This document shows positions 1 through 11,683 of a DNA stretch of 64,000 nt, one piece after another. The stretch is from positions 3,172,001-3,236,000 of the forward strand of contig NC_056420.1 of the NCBI RefSeq assembly GCF_905147365.1, given 5' to 3'. Positions within the stretch are counted from its first letter, which is position 1; each line of letters starts with the position of its first letter. The stretch is from Aricia agestis (Eukaryota > Arthropoda > Insecta > Lepidoptera > Lycaenidae). The notes below the pieces were generated by a model. It was not told the DNA's origin and searched no databases. It was given only the letters and a program-made list of their open reading frames with translations. A program made the position numbers and the translations under genes.

Positions 1-640
1 CGTATTTTTACGTGATAGCCCTGCCAAGCATTTCTAAAATGATTGACGTTTTTAGATAACACTTGCTTTTTTAAACCCGGCTTTTCCTACATAAATTGTT
101 TTCTGTGAATACAGATTTGGTTTATTTTTAGGGGTAGGTATAATTTTTCAAAATCTAAATTGTACTTTCATAACTACAATTCTCACACACACCACCTGTA
201 AAGCATTTAAAAAAGTCAAGTCTTTGCTATAGGTAATAGTGACTTACTTTACTATATGACTTTCATAAAAAAATCAACCCCCGTTTTACCCCGTTCGGAC
301 TTTTGTACAATCCGTTATTTTCAGGTGTCTACATTTTATAAGGAGCCTACATGCCCAACATGTAATTTTCTTTCAGATTAAGATTGCGTCTTAACTTAAA
401 CATTACGTTAAATACGAGTAAAATGTAGGTAAATAGTAATTCTAGGTGTAAACTTGTTTGGAGTGCTAATACAATTTAACAATAAACCGTCAGTCGTCAC
501 GCAATCCAATATTAATTATTAATTGCCAAAATCACGTTCACGGCAGGTTATCTCTTTATTTATTGAGGGACCAATTAACAGCTTATACAAAATATTTCTT
601 ATACAAGTTAAACATAACAAAAATATACTTTGTATAGCCA
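1..640. other. intergenic DNA, nothing recognised
   Basis: AT-rich sequence without a convincing reading frame, RNA gene or clear repeat boundary that I can recognise by eye. Confidence 0.5.
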
Positions 641-698
641 AAAACATTAGCCGCTTATTTTATATACAACTAAAAATAATTCTTTGAGAGTTGTGCCG

Positions 699-831
<133 letters not shown>

Positions 832-939
832 CTGTGTGAGTGTGAGTGAGTGAGTAAAAGTAATATTGTGAAAGTACGAACAAATTTTATCTCAAAAAAA
901 AATCCGTCACAAATCACCAAAAACTTTGCCAAGTGTTTC

Positions 940-977
940 AGAAGATTAATAGTCGTAATAACGACTATTAATCTTCG
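940..977. repeat. short palindrome
   Basis: Inverted repeat with arms of about 16 nt (GAAGATTAATAGTCG and its complement) around a loop of a few bases. Confidence 0.7.
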
Positions 978-1312
978 GAATTAGTACGAAAATAGTCACT
1001 ATCATATTGGCACAGAGTTCCTGTTGAAGGTAGAATAACTTCGAACAGCCTATAGACTCAAGTAACAAACAGTCACGCAATGGTGCCAAGCTCACGTCAG
1101 CACTTATCGTGCAACGACATCATCATTTTGGCAATTATCGGTATAAAACGCTGACGACATCGCTTCCAGAAATACTCACGTAAGGTAGAGCGAAGACGTA
1201 CGAGTTTATAATAGCATACGAGTTTATACAACCCACAGGGCTAACGCTTATAATGTTTTGGAGTGAGAACTTCTTAGTTCTTGATGTTTTGGACACGTGA
1301 CCTGCCGGGCTA

Positions 1313-1590
1313 GCACGGCCACCAGTAGAAATGCGAAAGTATGGACAAACTGTGGACATAAACTTAAGGTGCCGTTCCGATCTTTACCGCGGCTAATCGC
1401 GACCGACAAAAATTCAATTAAAACGCCACTTTATGACAGACTATAATATATGTCATAAAGCAGGATATTGTCTGTCATAAAGTGGCATTTTAATTGATTT
1501 TTTGGGAACGAAAAAAAATCGGAACTTCACCTTAAGTTTATCGCCACAGTTTGTCTATACTTTCGCATTTCTACTGGTGGCCGGCACGGC
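1313..1590. mobile_element. palindromic MITE-like element
   Basis: The left part (CACGGCCACCAGTAGAAATG ... CTTAAGGTG) returns as its complement on the right (CACCTTAAG ... CATTTCTACTGGTGGCC), around an inner hairpin at about 1425-1495 with TTATGACAGAC-type arms. Long imperfect arms without coding capacity fit a foldback MITE. Confidence 0.65.
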
Positions 1591-2066
1591 GTAGATGACT
1601 CTTTTACGCTTTTGCCGCTTATTTACCGCGTCGCGAAATTGTATGCCTGTTCTTGTTGTTTCGTTTTCACTTCTGCCAGCCTGCCAGCCCTACCCATCGT
1701 TTAAAAACAAGTAACAACGCACTAATTACTACTCCTCTAGGATATATCTCCTATCCTATCTCTTTCGACCACGCGGCGAAAATGTATGCAGCTCCCGTTT
1801 CGCTTTTACACTGCACTCCCGGAGTGCTGCCCGCTATTGCGAGTTGCGACGCACAAGTATGTGACTAGAACCGTGTAACAGCCAGTAATGCATCTACATA
1901 TATCTGTCAAAGCTTCAAGACTTCCAGTTTAGTGGATTGTCCAACCTGATTGAAATGTCACTGGAACATCTCGTTATTTAAATAGTGTTACATGTGTATT
2001 GAGGAAAACTATGCGTGTAAGTCATGGAAGGCATTAGGCAATAGAACTTTGGAATCTATGTACTAA

Positions 2067-2698
2067 TCTATACTAATATTATAAATGCGAAAGTATCTCT
2101 GTCTGTCTGTCTGTCTCGCTTTCACGCCAAAACTAACAAACCAAATGTAATGAAATTTTGTATACAGATAGTCTAAAGCCTGAGAAAGGATATAGGCTAC
2201 TTTTTTATTGGAAAAAAGGGTTGTAAGGGGGTGAAAATGCGTAAATTTGTTCAAATTAAGTTAGTTCCAAAAATTCATAATAGATGGCGCCGTGCGTCTC
2301 CTACATCGCGGTGACGCTTGCCCTGACTTCTTTCTATAAGAGGTGGTATCATCTTACGTTCGAGTCTCGATTTTTTTGCGATTGTTATTACTTTTTTACG
2401 TTATTAAATTACTCAGTACTTTATCTATGCAGTGACGTAACCTTAAAAGTTAAACCTATCAATGATATAAATAGTTTATGGGTAAAGTTGTGTAATTATG
2501 GGCCTAAATAAGCTTTAAAATTTGGCATAAAATATAAAGTTTTATTTTAAGAAATGAAATATTATGTACACACTGCACAGCTGTTTTAATTTAAGAGGTA
2601 CCAGGGAATCATTTTATAAAAGCTTTTGACACCAATTTTGTTGACATCGCGCGCTATAAACTGAAGTCCACGCGGACGAAGTCGCGGGCAACAGCTAG
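2067..2698 (+). mobile_element. Helitron-like non-autonomous element, copy 1
   Basis: Starts TCTATACTAATATTATAAAT, followed by a GTCTGTCTGTCTGT tract, and ends GCGGGCAACAGCTAG before T. A 5' TC, a 3' CTAG and insertion between A and T are the hallmarks of Helitron-type elements; the start is shared with about ten other copies in this window. No Rep/helicase coding is present. Confidence 0.6.
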
Positions 2699-2826
2699 TA
2701 ACTAATATTCTAGCGTTTTCGATTGAATCGTCATATTTTATAAAACATACACACGTTACCTTACACTTGGAGCCCCCGCAGACTGCAGACTTTTAGTTGG
2801 CCGCCCTATTGCTGACATACACGCTA

Positions 2827-3414
2827 CGGTCTACCGGAGAGGTCACCTGCCCCTTTAACATGGTCATAAAATGCCATGCAGCATAAAATGCCACTTTATG
2901 ACATGACTAATATCCATACTTCCATACTAATATTATAAATGCGAAAGTGTGTCTGATGTCTATCCGTCTGTCTGTCTGTCTGTCTGTTACCTCTTCACGC
3001 TCAAACCGCTTTACCGATTTTGCTGAAATTTGGCATAGAGATACTTTGAGTCCCGGGAAAGGACATAGGATACTTTTTATCCCGGAAAATTGTACGGTTC
3101 CCGAGCGATAAACGATTTTTGGTCCGTTGCGGGCATCATCTAGTCTATGTCATTTAAAAATATAATTATATTTGAATTTTTAGACTATAGTCTATACTCT
3201 GTCGTAAATAGTTAAATAATCAGGCGTTACTTTGCGGAAATCCATAGTTTAAAATGTAGTATTTAGTAAGTATTTTTAGCAATATTCCGCGAAATAAACC
3301 TCTGAAACCTGCCTATGCGTACACTCACTCTTTTACTTACAGGTCCCACACACATTCCGGTCTACCTGCGCAGGCATACCTGCACAGGTGGACCTCTCCG
3401 GTCTAGACCGTAGC
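2827..3414. repeat. inverted-repeat element split by a Helitron-like copy
   Basis: CTACGGTCTACCGGAGAGGT near 2829 is matched in inverse by ACCTCTCCGGTCTAGACCGTAG at 3392-3413. The Helitron-like copy at 2921-3143 sits between the arms, so this looks like an older palindromic element with a later insertion. Confidence 0.45.
2921..3143 (+). mobile_element. Helitron-like non-autonomous element, copy 2
   Basis: Nearly the shortest complete form of the family: TCCATACTAATATTATAAAT at the start, a TCTG tract, the block CCGATTTTGCTGAAATTTGG, then CCCGGGAAAGGACATAGGAT, and the end GCGGGCATCATCTAG before T. Confidence 0.7.
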
Positions 3415-3431
3415 TTACATAAAACACACCT

Positions 3432-3580
3432 GCAGGTTTAGCATAACAACACTAAAAACGGGAAAGAATGGACATACTGACATTTTTAGTGACAAAATGG
3501 CGGATTTCCTTTGTCAATATGTCACTTATCTATTCTTCCGTGGAAATAAATCGTTTCTATGGTAACCATGCTAAACCTGC
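3432..3580. mobile_element. palindromic MITE-like element
   Basis: CAGGTTTAGCATAACAAC at the left pairs with GGTAACCATGCTAAACCTG at the right, with further matching inside (GAAAGAATGGACATACTGACA against TGTCACTTATCTATTCTTCC). Confidence 0.55.
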
Positions 3581-4231
3581 TGGTTAACGAAACATAGTTA
3601 ACTAAGTTTATCGATGGTCGTCTATTAATAAAATTGTAGCCGCGTTTTAAAATGTCAATCGGTCAATGGGACAAGTTTTTTTGGTTCCGTATCACTTTAT
3701 AAAATTAACTGATTTGCTATTAATCAAATGTTATGTAATATTTTCCACGTTTTCTTGGTAAACCTTTACCGATTAAATAATTTGTATACTTGTAATTTTT
3801 TTCATAAATCTTAATTTTTTCTGTAACTTGTAATAAATATGCCATAAAATGGTATTAAAATACTTGTAATTTTTTTTATAATTTCGTATTAGAAATATGA
3901 ATAATGCTAAGTCATGATCAACCTTACCATGCATTAGATCTGTCAAAACGACAATTTATTAAGTTAATTACCATATTTTATGTAAAATATGTTAATTCGT
4001 ACTGTGATATAAGATAATAACCATTGTTTTTACAAAGCCGTGCATTGTTGTGGCCGCGTAATGTGTACTTAACATTAATGAATGTGATAATGAAATTCTT
4101 TGAAATACATTTGAATATTTTATAATAATATATAGGTAAGTGGTTAATCGTTATTTATAGGCTGAAATGAAAAGTATGTAACAGCTACAATAATATTATA
4201 TTATGCCGCTATATATATGAATTATGGGTAA

Positions 4232-4768
4232 CTAGATGACTCAACTCCTTTGCGCCAAAATTAGTTTACCGCGCGGTAACCGTACATTTTTCAAGGATAA
4301 AAAGTATGATATGTCCTTTTCCGGGACTCAAGTATATCCACACCAAAGGAGTATGAATATTTTTGTATGGAGCCTGGCCGACCTACTTTCCGCCATTGAT
4401 TTTTTCCGCGTTCACGATAATTTTTTTCAAAAACAAAAAATAATCTTGAAAATCGCGTAAAGTGTCACATTTCGAAGATTTGAGCTGCCAAACTTGCAAT
4501 ATCTTAAATTGGTAAAACTTTGGCAGCTCATATCATCGAAATGTGACTTACGTGGTTTTGTCCAAGATTATATTTTGTTTGTATGTTAGCTATCCTCTTT
4601 CGAAAAAAATATTCGTGAACGCGATAAAACACAACAGCGGTACGGTAGGTCGGCCAAAATCTTCGTACCCCTTTCAGCAAAATCGGTAGAGCGGTTTGGA
4701 CGTGAAGAGGTAACAGACAGACAGACGGACAGACAGACACACTTTCGCAATTATAATATTAGTATGGA
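4232..4768 (-). mobile_element. Helitron-like element, copy 3, with a nested palindromic MITE
   Basis: CTAGATGAC at the left and TATAATATTAGTATGGATA at the right are the family ends, in minus orientation. The middle (about 4362-4660) is foreign: GGAGCCTGGCCGACCTAC returns as GTAGGTCGGCCAAAATC, and TTCGAAGATTTGAGCTGCCA as TGGCAGCTCATATCATCGAA, so a foldback element has inserted into the Helitron-like copy. Confidence 0.6.
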
Positions 4769-5070
4769 TATGGATATCAGCTAGAATTTATCTGCATATT
4801 GAACCAATGCAATCGAGCTCTTACGTATGCATGCCACAATAAATATTAAACGGTACAGTATGTTAGATGACAACCAGTAGCTCCAGTAATATATTGTTGA
4901 CATTGCATCACGTTCAATTAAGGGAGAATCATGTAAATAAAATGTACATACACTTATATACATTATACATTCACTACAGGCCCAAGAGGAAAATTTCCAG
5001 CGTATAAAAAGACAAAAAACATAAGAAACTCAATACGTTATTGTATGTTCACAGAAACAAAACCATTTAA

Positions 5071-5542
5071 GAGGATACACCAGGGGCTAGAGAAATGAAA
5101 AAAAAGTACGTGTAATATCTATAGCTGTCTCCCTTACCTCAAGCCTTACCGCAGAACGCGATAGAGACAACTGCAGAAAATCCGGAAAATCTACGATTCG
5201 TTGTCCCCTGATTCCTTCTCCAAAACTTAACCGATTTAAGTAGTTTTTTCATTAAAGATTAAAAAAAGGATTGAGCTGTGTTCCTATGTTTTGCTTTTTT
5301 TTGTATAATCTAGCCAAATCTGTTTTCTGGACGTTTGAACACAGCGGAAAATCTGGCCATTTTTTTGGGTTTTTGAACGTTCATATCTTATTTAATAATT
5401 AAATTATGAAAAAAAAGAAAACATAGGGACATTATATTAGTGGCCGTAGATATTCAGGAAAAAAATTATAACTCTACTAGCATTATCCAGGGAGGAAACA
5501 GGGGACAACGTTTGTATGGAAAAAAGGCGGTGTGGACTCCTC
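5071..5542 (+). mobile_element. TTAA-flanked MITE, subfamily B, copy 1
   Basis: Flanked on both sides by TTAA. The ends GAGGATACACCAGGGG and GGTGTGGACTCCTC are imperfect inverted repeats. The body carries GATAGAGACAACTGCAGAAA and CAGGGAGGAAACAGGGGACA, shared with the copies at 12172 and 46327. TTAA target duplications are typical of piggyBac-type transposition; no transposase is encoded, so the family assignment is inference. Confidence 0.75.
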
Positions 5543-5829
5543 TTAAGGCGCTCCCCCTACGGAGATGCCGTTAATTTACCGATTGAGCCTTATTAACTCA
5601 TAATTTGAAAGCTACAAAATTATAATAATAATACAGCAATAATCTTTAGTTTATGAACGTTCCTTTCATAGTTCCATCCATCCTGGATCTTAATTTTCTA
5701 TTTGTGTTTTTTATACTCGTGATATCATCTTCCAAAATAATACCAATTTATTTAAATTCAAGCATACATTCAGTATGTCCCTAGTACTTACAAATTACGT
5801 TTATTTGAAACACACGCCAATAGATCGAC

Positions 5830-6298
5830 AATGGGCATTGTCCAAAAAAAATCACATGTACTTTTTATATTATTTTTTTTCGTTAAAATAGGGTATTTTA
5901 AGAATATAAAATTAAATAATTTTGAAATTCATCGGCTAGTTTTTTCTCAATAATTTTTTAAAGTTTCGCTCTGACGTCATCATCGGCGGCCAATTGATCT
6001 TTGTAGTGTTTTAAATTTCCTTTCAATCTTATTTATAATGGCTGGTTCGTCAAATGCAAGTTCTCATTATGTGAAAGCTGATACGAGAAGCTTACCAAAA
6101 GTTCGAAACGTAATGTTGGTCGAATTTATTGCTAATTTAACGCCATTGAATGTCAAACTAAGGTTAAACATATTTGTTAAAAAATATAAGAAACTAATGG
6201 GTATTTATTTCGTTTATATACAGAAAAACGATCACTGACCTTATTCCTCGAAATGTTTTTGTAATGAGCAAAAATAAAAAAAATGGACAATCCCCATT
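5830..6298 (+). mobile_element. non-autonomous DNA transposon keeping a coding fragment
   Basis: Ends AATGGGCATTGTCCA and TGGACAATCCCCATT form an imperfect terminal inverted repeat about 470 bp apart. A short open frame (6039-6235) lies inside, preceded by leader-like sequence, which suggests an internally deleted derivative of a larger element. Confidence 0.5.
6039..6238 (+). pseudogene. N-terminal fragment of a transposon-encoded protein
   Basis: Encodes about 66 residues starting MAGSSNASSHYVKADTRSLP and ending within the element. The motif KADTRSLPKV resembles the start of long insect proteins with SWIM/YqaJ-type domains that occur with DNA transposons; this is from memory of the family and is uncertain. 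After about residue 25 the frame degrades into Lys/Ile-rich sequence, so the piece probably represents a first exon or its remnant. It lies between the inverted ends of the 5830-6298 element. Confidence 0.3.
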
Positions 6299-6436
6299 TC
6301 ATTAATATAACTATATATTTGGTTTTAGGATTACTTTTCATTTGTTACCTAAAATAATTCATCCATCCGAATAAAATTTATTGATTTGACGAAATATTGG
6401 ACCAATAAGTATAAAATTGTAATACCCAATTATTAC

Positions 6437-6666
6437 AAGGTGCAACGAAACTAAGTGATAATACTTTAGGGTGTGTACGTGTTCCTTGTAAAAATACACT
6501 GTGAAAGTAACAGCGCCGAAAGACCATTTTTTTCACTTTTGTATGGGGAAACTCCTGACGCTGAGGCGCTTGCCCATACAAAGTAAAAAAAATTGGCCTT
6601 TCAACGCTGCTACTTTCACAGCAAACTCTCTACAAGGAACACGTACACACCCTAAAGTATTATCAG
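6437..6666. mobile_element. palindromic MITE, 'ACAGGGTGTAACAAA' family, copy 1
   Basis: GATAATACTTTAGGGTGTGT at the left is complemented by CACACCCTAAAGTATTATC at the right, with GTGAAAGTAACAGCGCC against GCTGCTACTTTCAC inside. Near-palindromic over the whole length. Related copies lie at 13626, 20020 and 52030. Confidence 0.75.
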
Positions 6667-6720
6667 ATTAAGATTGTACCAAACCAAAAGAGGCAAAATG
6701 TAGGAAGCGACTATTTATTA

Positions 6721-6929
6721 CTAGATGACGCCCGCAACTCCGTTGCGCCAAAATTACTTTATCGCGCGGGAACCGTACATTTTTCCGGGATAAAAAGTAT
6801 CCTATGTCCATTCCCGGGACTCAAAGTATCTCCATACAAAATTTCAGCAAAATCGGTTCAGCGGGTTGGACGTGGTAACAAACAGACAGACACACTTTCG
6901 CATTTATAATATTAGTATGGAAGTATGGA
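6721..6929 (-). mobile_element. Helitron-like non-autonomous element, copy 4
   Basis: CTAGATGACGCCCGCAACTC at the left; TTCGCATTTATAATATTAGT then ATGGA at the right. A clean, short minus-strand copy. Confidence 0.75.
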
Positions 6930-7246
6930 TCTGTTGTTCCAGTTACATAAACATACATAAAATACAAGAAATTCTGGCGAAAAGTCTCGAATAAACACTA
7001 ACGGGATTCTCGCTGCATATTTCACAACTCTTCACTCATATTTCAATAACTTGACTCCGAGACAGTTCCAAAAAACATAAACAACAAACTATGCGGATAT
7101 AATATCTGAGGTCGCGCGGTCGAACCTCCGAATACTGAGGCGATGTTCTGACCTTTAGTACGGAAGGTGCATGGTCCTTGGATGTGATAAGCTATAAAAA
7201 AGTAGATCGAATCACTAGGGACATTTCTCTATAGTCACATGCATAA

Positions 7247-7581
7247 TATACGTGGGAGAGCCATGCTTCGGCTCGAATGGGCCGGCTCGACCGGAGAAAT
7301 ATCACGTCCTCACAGAAAACCGGCGTGAAACAGCGCTTGCGCTGTGTTTCGCCGAGTGAGTGAGTTTACCGGAGGCCCAATTCCCTTCCCTATCATCCCC
7401 TATTCCCTTCCCGTCCCTTCCCTTTCCATCCCTACCCTCCCCTATTACCCTATTCCCTCTTAAAAGGCCGGCAACGCACCTGCAGCTCTTCTGATGCTGC
7501 GAGTGTCCATGGGCGACGGAAGTTGCTTTCCATCAGGTGACCCGTTTGCTCGTTTGCCCCCTTCTTTCATAAAAAAAAAAA
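7247..7581 (+). mobile_element. poly(A)-tailed SINE-like element S1, copy 1
   Basis: Starts TATACGTGGGAGAGCCATGC, has a pyrimidine-rich CCCTATTCCCTTCCC middle, then GGCCGGCAACGCACCTGCAG, GTGTCCATGGGCGACGG and CATCAGGTGACCCGTTTGCT, and ends TTTCATAAAAAAAAAAA. No coding capacity. The A-tail gives the orientation. Ten copies, full or partial, are visible in the window. Confidence 0.85.
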
Positions 7582-7753
7582 TCACCAACTTTATAAGGAT
7601 TAAAGTATGGAATGGCCATGGCGAATAACTTTTTTTAAAATGCTGTCAAAAATTGCCATCAGATCTTGGTAGACCCATACCATCGAATAAATTGATTCCT
7701 AAGCAGTTGACAGACCAACGTCATTTGGTCGGATCATGTCAATTCAATGTAAA

Positions 7754-7870
7754 CTAGCTATTTGACCGAGCTTTGCTCGGTATTCGAAAAAACACAAATA
7801 AAATGACATTTTCTAAAAATGATTCCTATATTAAGCTAGATTGATTTATCGCCCCCGAAACCCCCTATAT
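7754..7870 (-). mobile_element. Helitron-like 3' end with terminal hairpin
   Basis: On the minus strand: TTTATCGCCCCCGAAACC (as complement), then the perfect hairpin ACCGAGCAAAGCTCGGT and CTAG shortly after it, before T. A small hairpin just before CTAG is the classic Helitron 3' signature. A related copy ends near 27991. Confidence 0.55.
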
Positions 7871-8120
7871 AATAATATTATCGCAAGAGTTGCATTTATT
7901 GTTATAGAAAATAAAGCTATAAAAAAAACAACTTCCGTGAAACACGCGGAAAATGGTGTCATCTGTTGAGAGGAAGACAACCCGGATATGAATAAGGAAG
8001 CTATTTTATTGTCACAACAGGTTCGATTTTTCGAGTGATGAAATACATTTATAATAGCAATAAGTTACTACAGCCACTAATATATATTCTGTGCTTCAGC
8101 TAAAAACATTATGACAGCAC

Positions 8121-8434
8121 ATTTTTTTTTAATGAAATAATGAGGCAAACTAGCAAACGGGTCACCTGATGGAAAGCAACTTCCGTCGCCCATGGACACT
8201 AGCAGCATCAGAAGAGCTGCAGGTGCGTTGCCGGCCTTTTAAGAGGGAATAGGGTAATAGGGGAGGGTAGGGATGGGAAGGGAAGGAAATAGGGTAGGGG
8301 ATTGGGCCTCTGGTAAACTCACTCACTCGGCGAAACACAGCGCAAGCGCTGTTTCACGCCGGTTTTTTGTGAGAACGTGGTATTTCTCCGAACGAGCCGG
8401 CCCATTCGTGCCGAAGCATGGCTCTCCCACGTCA
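8121..8434 (-). mobile_element. SINE-like element S1, copy 2
   Basis: Reverse-complement copy: the T-run at the left is the A-tail, followed by GGGTCACCTGATGGAAAGCA and ending GCATGGCTCTCCCACGT. Full length. Confidence 0.85.
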
Positions 8435-8939
8435 TCTAAAAATTTAAGCTGCAGAATATTGGGCACAAAAAGACGCCTGTAAGAAAACTCTTTTAGCAAT
8501 AAATGATGCCATAAGTCTTGACTTTTAAGAATTCTAAAAACTCATTTTACAAAAGATTAAAACGAACTGACATTTTAATTATACAGCATTAAATTAGTCT
8601 AACTAACATTTAGATCTCAGTTCACAAGCACTCAGATCTGTATGTCATCTATTTTAACTCCAGTTTCGTAACATATAATATTAGAAGCAAGGAAACAGAT
8701 TTTCCTCGTCCGAGATGACTAGATGTGACAAATTAATTGCCTTAAGTGCCGCTAAATAGCGCTTTAGATCATATAATTACTTCCAGCAACTAATAAGAGC
8801 GTCTGGATTTTCTCAATTAAGTTAAATTATAATTCATTATTTTATCGTGATTCGTGCATAGTGTAATTTTATGTCAGCTATTAATGAGTGTCCCATAGCT
8901 GAGCAAGCTGAGTTCGTTACCTCCTAAGACCTTTTTTTT

Positions 8940-9095
8940 AACATGGGGAAATGCTTTACGCATCCCCGGCAAATTGGGGATATCGGCCGGGGTATGTGGG
9001 ACTCCTGTAGTCTACCCACTAAAACCCCATGGTGCTCCACTCCTCGCTTAAGGCAGAGTTGCGGGTACGATAGAACCTACTGCAACTCTGCCAGA
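8940..9095. repeat. dispersed repeat fragment (AAATGCTTTACGCATCCCC type)
   Basis: The block AAATGCTTTACGCATCCCC ... GTGGGACTCC ... CACTAAAACCC recurs at 15165-15235. Two partial copies show it is a dispersed repeat; the class cannot be told from these pieces. Confidence 0.4.
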
Positions 9096-9138
9096 CCTCC
9101 TAAGACCTAATCGAATTAAATGGCCCCTTATGCCCCCT

Positions 9139-9217
9139 ACACAGATTTCGGTGACGGTAGCCGGTTTCATTGAAACCCGCCAGCTGCGCAGGAGTGATTT
9201 ATAGTGCTTGAAAACAA
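9139..9217 (-). mobile_element. tRNA-related SINE S3, 3' fragment
   Basis: TTTCGGTGACGGTAGCCGGT and CATTGAAACCCGCCAGCTGC match the end of the elements at 24458 (same strand) and 49752 (opposite strand). Confidence 0.5.
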
Positions 9218-9302
9218 CTTCAAACTCTTTTCATCAGCCAGCAGCTGAGTTTGCAGCTGAGCTGTGGGCACTGGGCCACGTTCTTAATCAAAATATTCGA
9301 GA

Positions 9303-9609
9303 TATACGTGGAAGAGCCATGCTTCGGCACGAATGGGCCGGCTCGACCGGAGAAAATACCACGTTCTCACAGAAAACCGGCGTGAGTGAGTGAGTTTACC
9401 GGAGGCCCAATCCCCTACCCTATTCCCTTCCTTACCATCCCCTATTCCCTTCCCTTCCCATCCCTAACCAGCCCCTATTATCCTATTCCCTCTTATAAGG
9501 CCGGCAACGCACCTGCAGCTCTTCTGATGCTGCGAGTGTCCATGGGCGACGGTAGTTGCTTTCCATCAGGTGACCCGTTTGCTCGTTTGCCCTATTTCAT
9601 AAAAAAAAA
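9303..9609 (+). mobile_element. SINE-like element S1, copy 3 (internal deletion)
   Basis: Same ends as copy 1, but the block AAACAGCGCTTGCGCTGTG is missing between ACCGGCGTG and AGTGAGTGAG, so this copy is shorter. Poly(A) tail at 9600-9609. Confidence 0.85.
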
Positions 9610-9759
9610 CACAATTTTTGGGCCTACCTTTTCTAATATTTGCAAGGTGTTAAAAAGAGAAAGGTTCAAACAGCTATCCCGCTCTTTTCTTTTTAGACGT
9701 CGTGAGTCGTTATATCCACGGAAGTCCACTTTCTTCCTACATAATCTATGATCTTAGAC

Positions 9760-10670
9760 TTCTAGCACTTCTTAGTATACTTATATAAACATTGAACAGT
9801 CTCTATGATGTTACATAATATATTCTAGAAGTGGTACGACTGACTTACATATTATTTTATGTGATAACGTTATGTAAATAGTGATAAGGATTATTTTGTC
9901 TGCATCGGATCAATAAATATTTTATATTATTCTCATAGATAACACGAAATGTAAAATGTAAGAACATTCAAAACGGTTCTTATAAGTTATAACTACATAA
10001 TAACGATTTGAAGATGTCAAAATTTAATTGGTCTTAAACATAATTTATTTATTTTACTTTAAATTGTGAAGGTTAATAATATTATAATGAATATCAATTT
10101 AAAACTGTATAATAAACAAATTGAAATTCAACAACGGACATCCATGCTAGTGGACCTAACTCAATCTTCTACTATGACTCTATGAGGGACGAAACTTGGG
10201 TGTCGAATGGGTAACGACAACGACCGACTAAGAATAGCTATTCTTAATTCTATTCTAATATTATTTCACTTCCAAAAATAGCTTATTATTTTCATCTGCC
10301 AACGTCTCTCAACTAACAATATAAAATATCACCTAGGTATATTTCAGTTTCTGTTAACTGAACCTGAACGACTTATCAAAAGTAAGAATATTCATTAATC
10401 AAATATCAACTCTAATCAAACCTGTTTGTGCTGGCGTTACCAGAAGTTTCTAGAAATTGTGTTTACCGGTTCTGTATGTAAATAACATTGACTCATATTA
10501 TATTGATCTAATTTTACATTCTTAATACTAACTTTTCGATATATTAACTATTTTACCTTACTAGGAAACAGTTATAACGCTTGCTCGCTAGAGATTTAGT
10601 TTTATCGAGCTATTTTTCTAACATATATAATCAGTAATCAGGGAAGTACAAAACATTGTACAACTACACA
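9760..10670. other. AT-rich intergenic stretch, nothing recognised
   Basis: No open frame with coding character, no splice-bounded conserved exon and no repeat end that I recognise. Confidence 0.5.
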
Positions 10671-10671
10671 T

Positions 10672-11092
10672 CTTGACTCTAAAAATCAAACATCGTCCTT
10701 CTCTCTTCACACTCACGCCCGTCTTTCATATGCCAGGTGAAAAAGGACGGCGCGGAATCATCGCCGAATTAGTTTTACTTGAATAAAAGACGAACTATAA
10801 TGATTATGAAAAAAGTGTTTTGAGCAAATTTAGGTTTTATCAATACCTTTTTAGATATTAAAAAATATTAAAGAAAAGACAGCAAACTTCGAAGATCCAA
10901 GCAAAAATGTGTCTAAAACAAGGTTTTTTGTAAAAAAGAAACTATCGAGCACTTTTTGAATAATCGTGTTTTTGTCTTGAGCATTTAATCTTTATGAACT
11001 GAAGTTACTTGTGTCAAAAAATTAGTTTTCTAGACCTTACAGATTTTGAGATCTAGGTTAAAGTATGTAGTCAAGTTAGGGGTGGGACAGTT
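10672..11092 (+). mobile_element. MITE 'TTGACTCTAAAAATCAAAC' family, end-eroded copy
   Basis: Nearly identical to 28746-29158 in the same orientation (shared blocks: CACGCCCGTCTTTCATATGC, AAAAGGACGGCGCGGAATCA, GATCTAGGTTAAAGTATGTA). Unlike that copy, its right terminus is lost (AAGTTAGGGGTGGGACAG). Confidence 0.65.
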
Positions 11093-11284
11093 AATTTTAG
11101 TTTTAAAACGACTAATTTTAGCATGGGGGACGAAACGCACACACCACTTAGTTTGGAGGTCGAAACGAAACTTGACGGATGAACAACGACCCTTACTTTC
11201 GACGGAATGTAGAATAATATATAATATAATAATAATAATAATAATATCTATGGACGCTTCAAACGTGAGTCTGGCCCTGTGCTA

Positions 11285-11504
11285 AGTACCTGAAGGACTT
11301 GTGTTACGGGTACCAGACAACGGAAATATATTTAATACTTTTATACTATACATATATTTAAAATTTTTATTATATCATACACATATATAATACACACCCA
11401 TGACCCAGGAACTTTAAAAACTTTTTGTTCCGTCAGCGGGATTCGAACCCGCGACCCCCGGCTTGAGCTACCGACAGCCCACCCACTGAGCCACAGAGGT
11501 CGTC
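11285..11504 (-). mobile_element. tRNA-derived SINE
   Basis: On the minus strand the head reads CCTCTGTGGCTCAGTGGGTG, containing an A-box-like TGGCTCAGTGGG. A perfect B-box-like GGGTTCGAATCCCG (plus 11437-11450) follows about 45 nt later. The body runs leftwards into AT-rich sequence. The 5' and 3' segments that would form a tRNA acceptor stem do not pair, so this is a tRNA-derived SINE promoter and not a working tRNA gene. Confidence 0.7.
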
Positions 11505-11683
11505 AGACACAGAATACGTAACCAAAGAGTAAATACCATTAGTCATATTCGCGTGTGAATAATATAAGGAAAATATGTGGGTCGGTATGTTTATTACAAT
11601 GGTATTTAATAGCTAGGTGACGACTACGTAAACGAGAATAACTTTCTTTATTTACTGATGGCGGTAAAGGTTCATCTTGTTAA

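Noticed and set aside
11430..11510. tRNA gene on the minus strand
   Set aside because: A- and B-box sequences are good, but the acceptor arms do not pair; part of a SINE.
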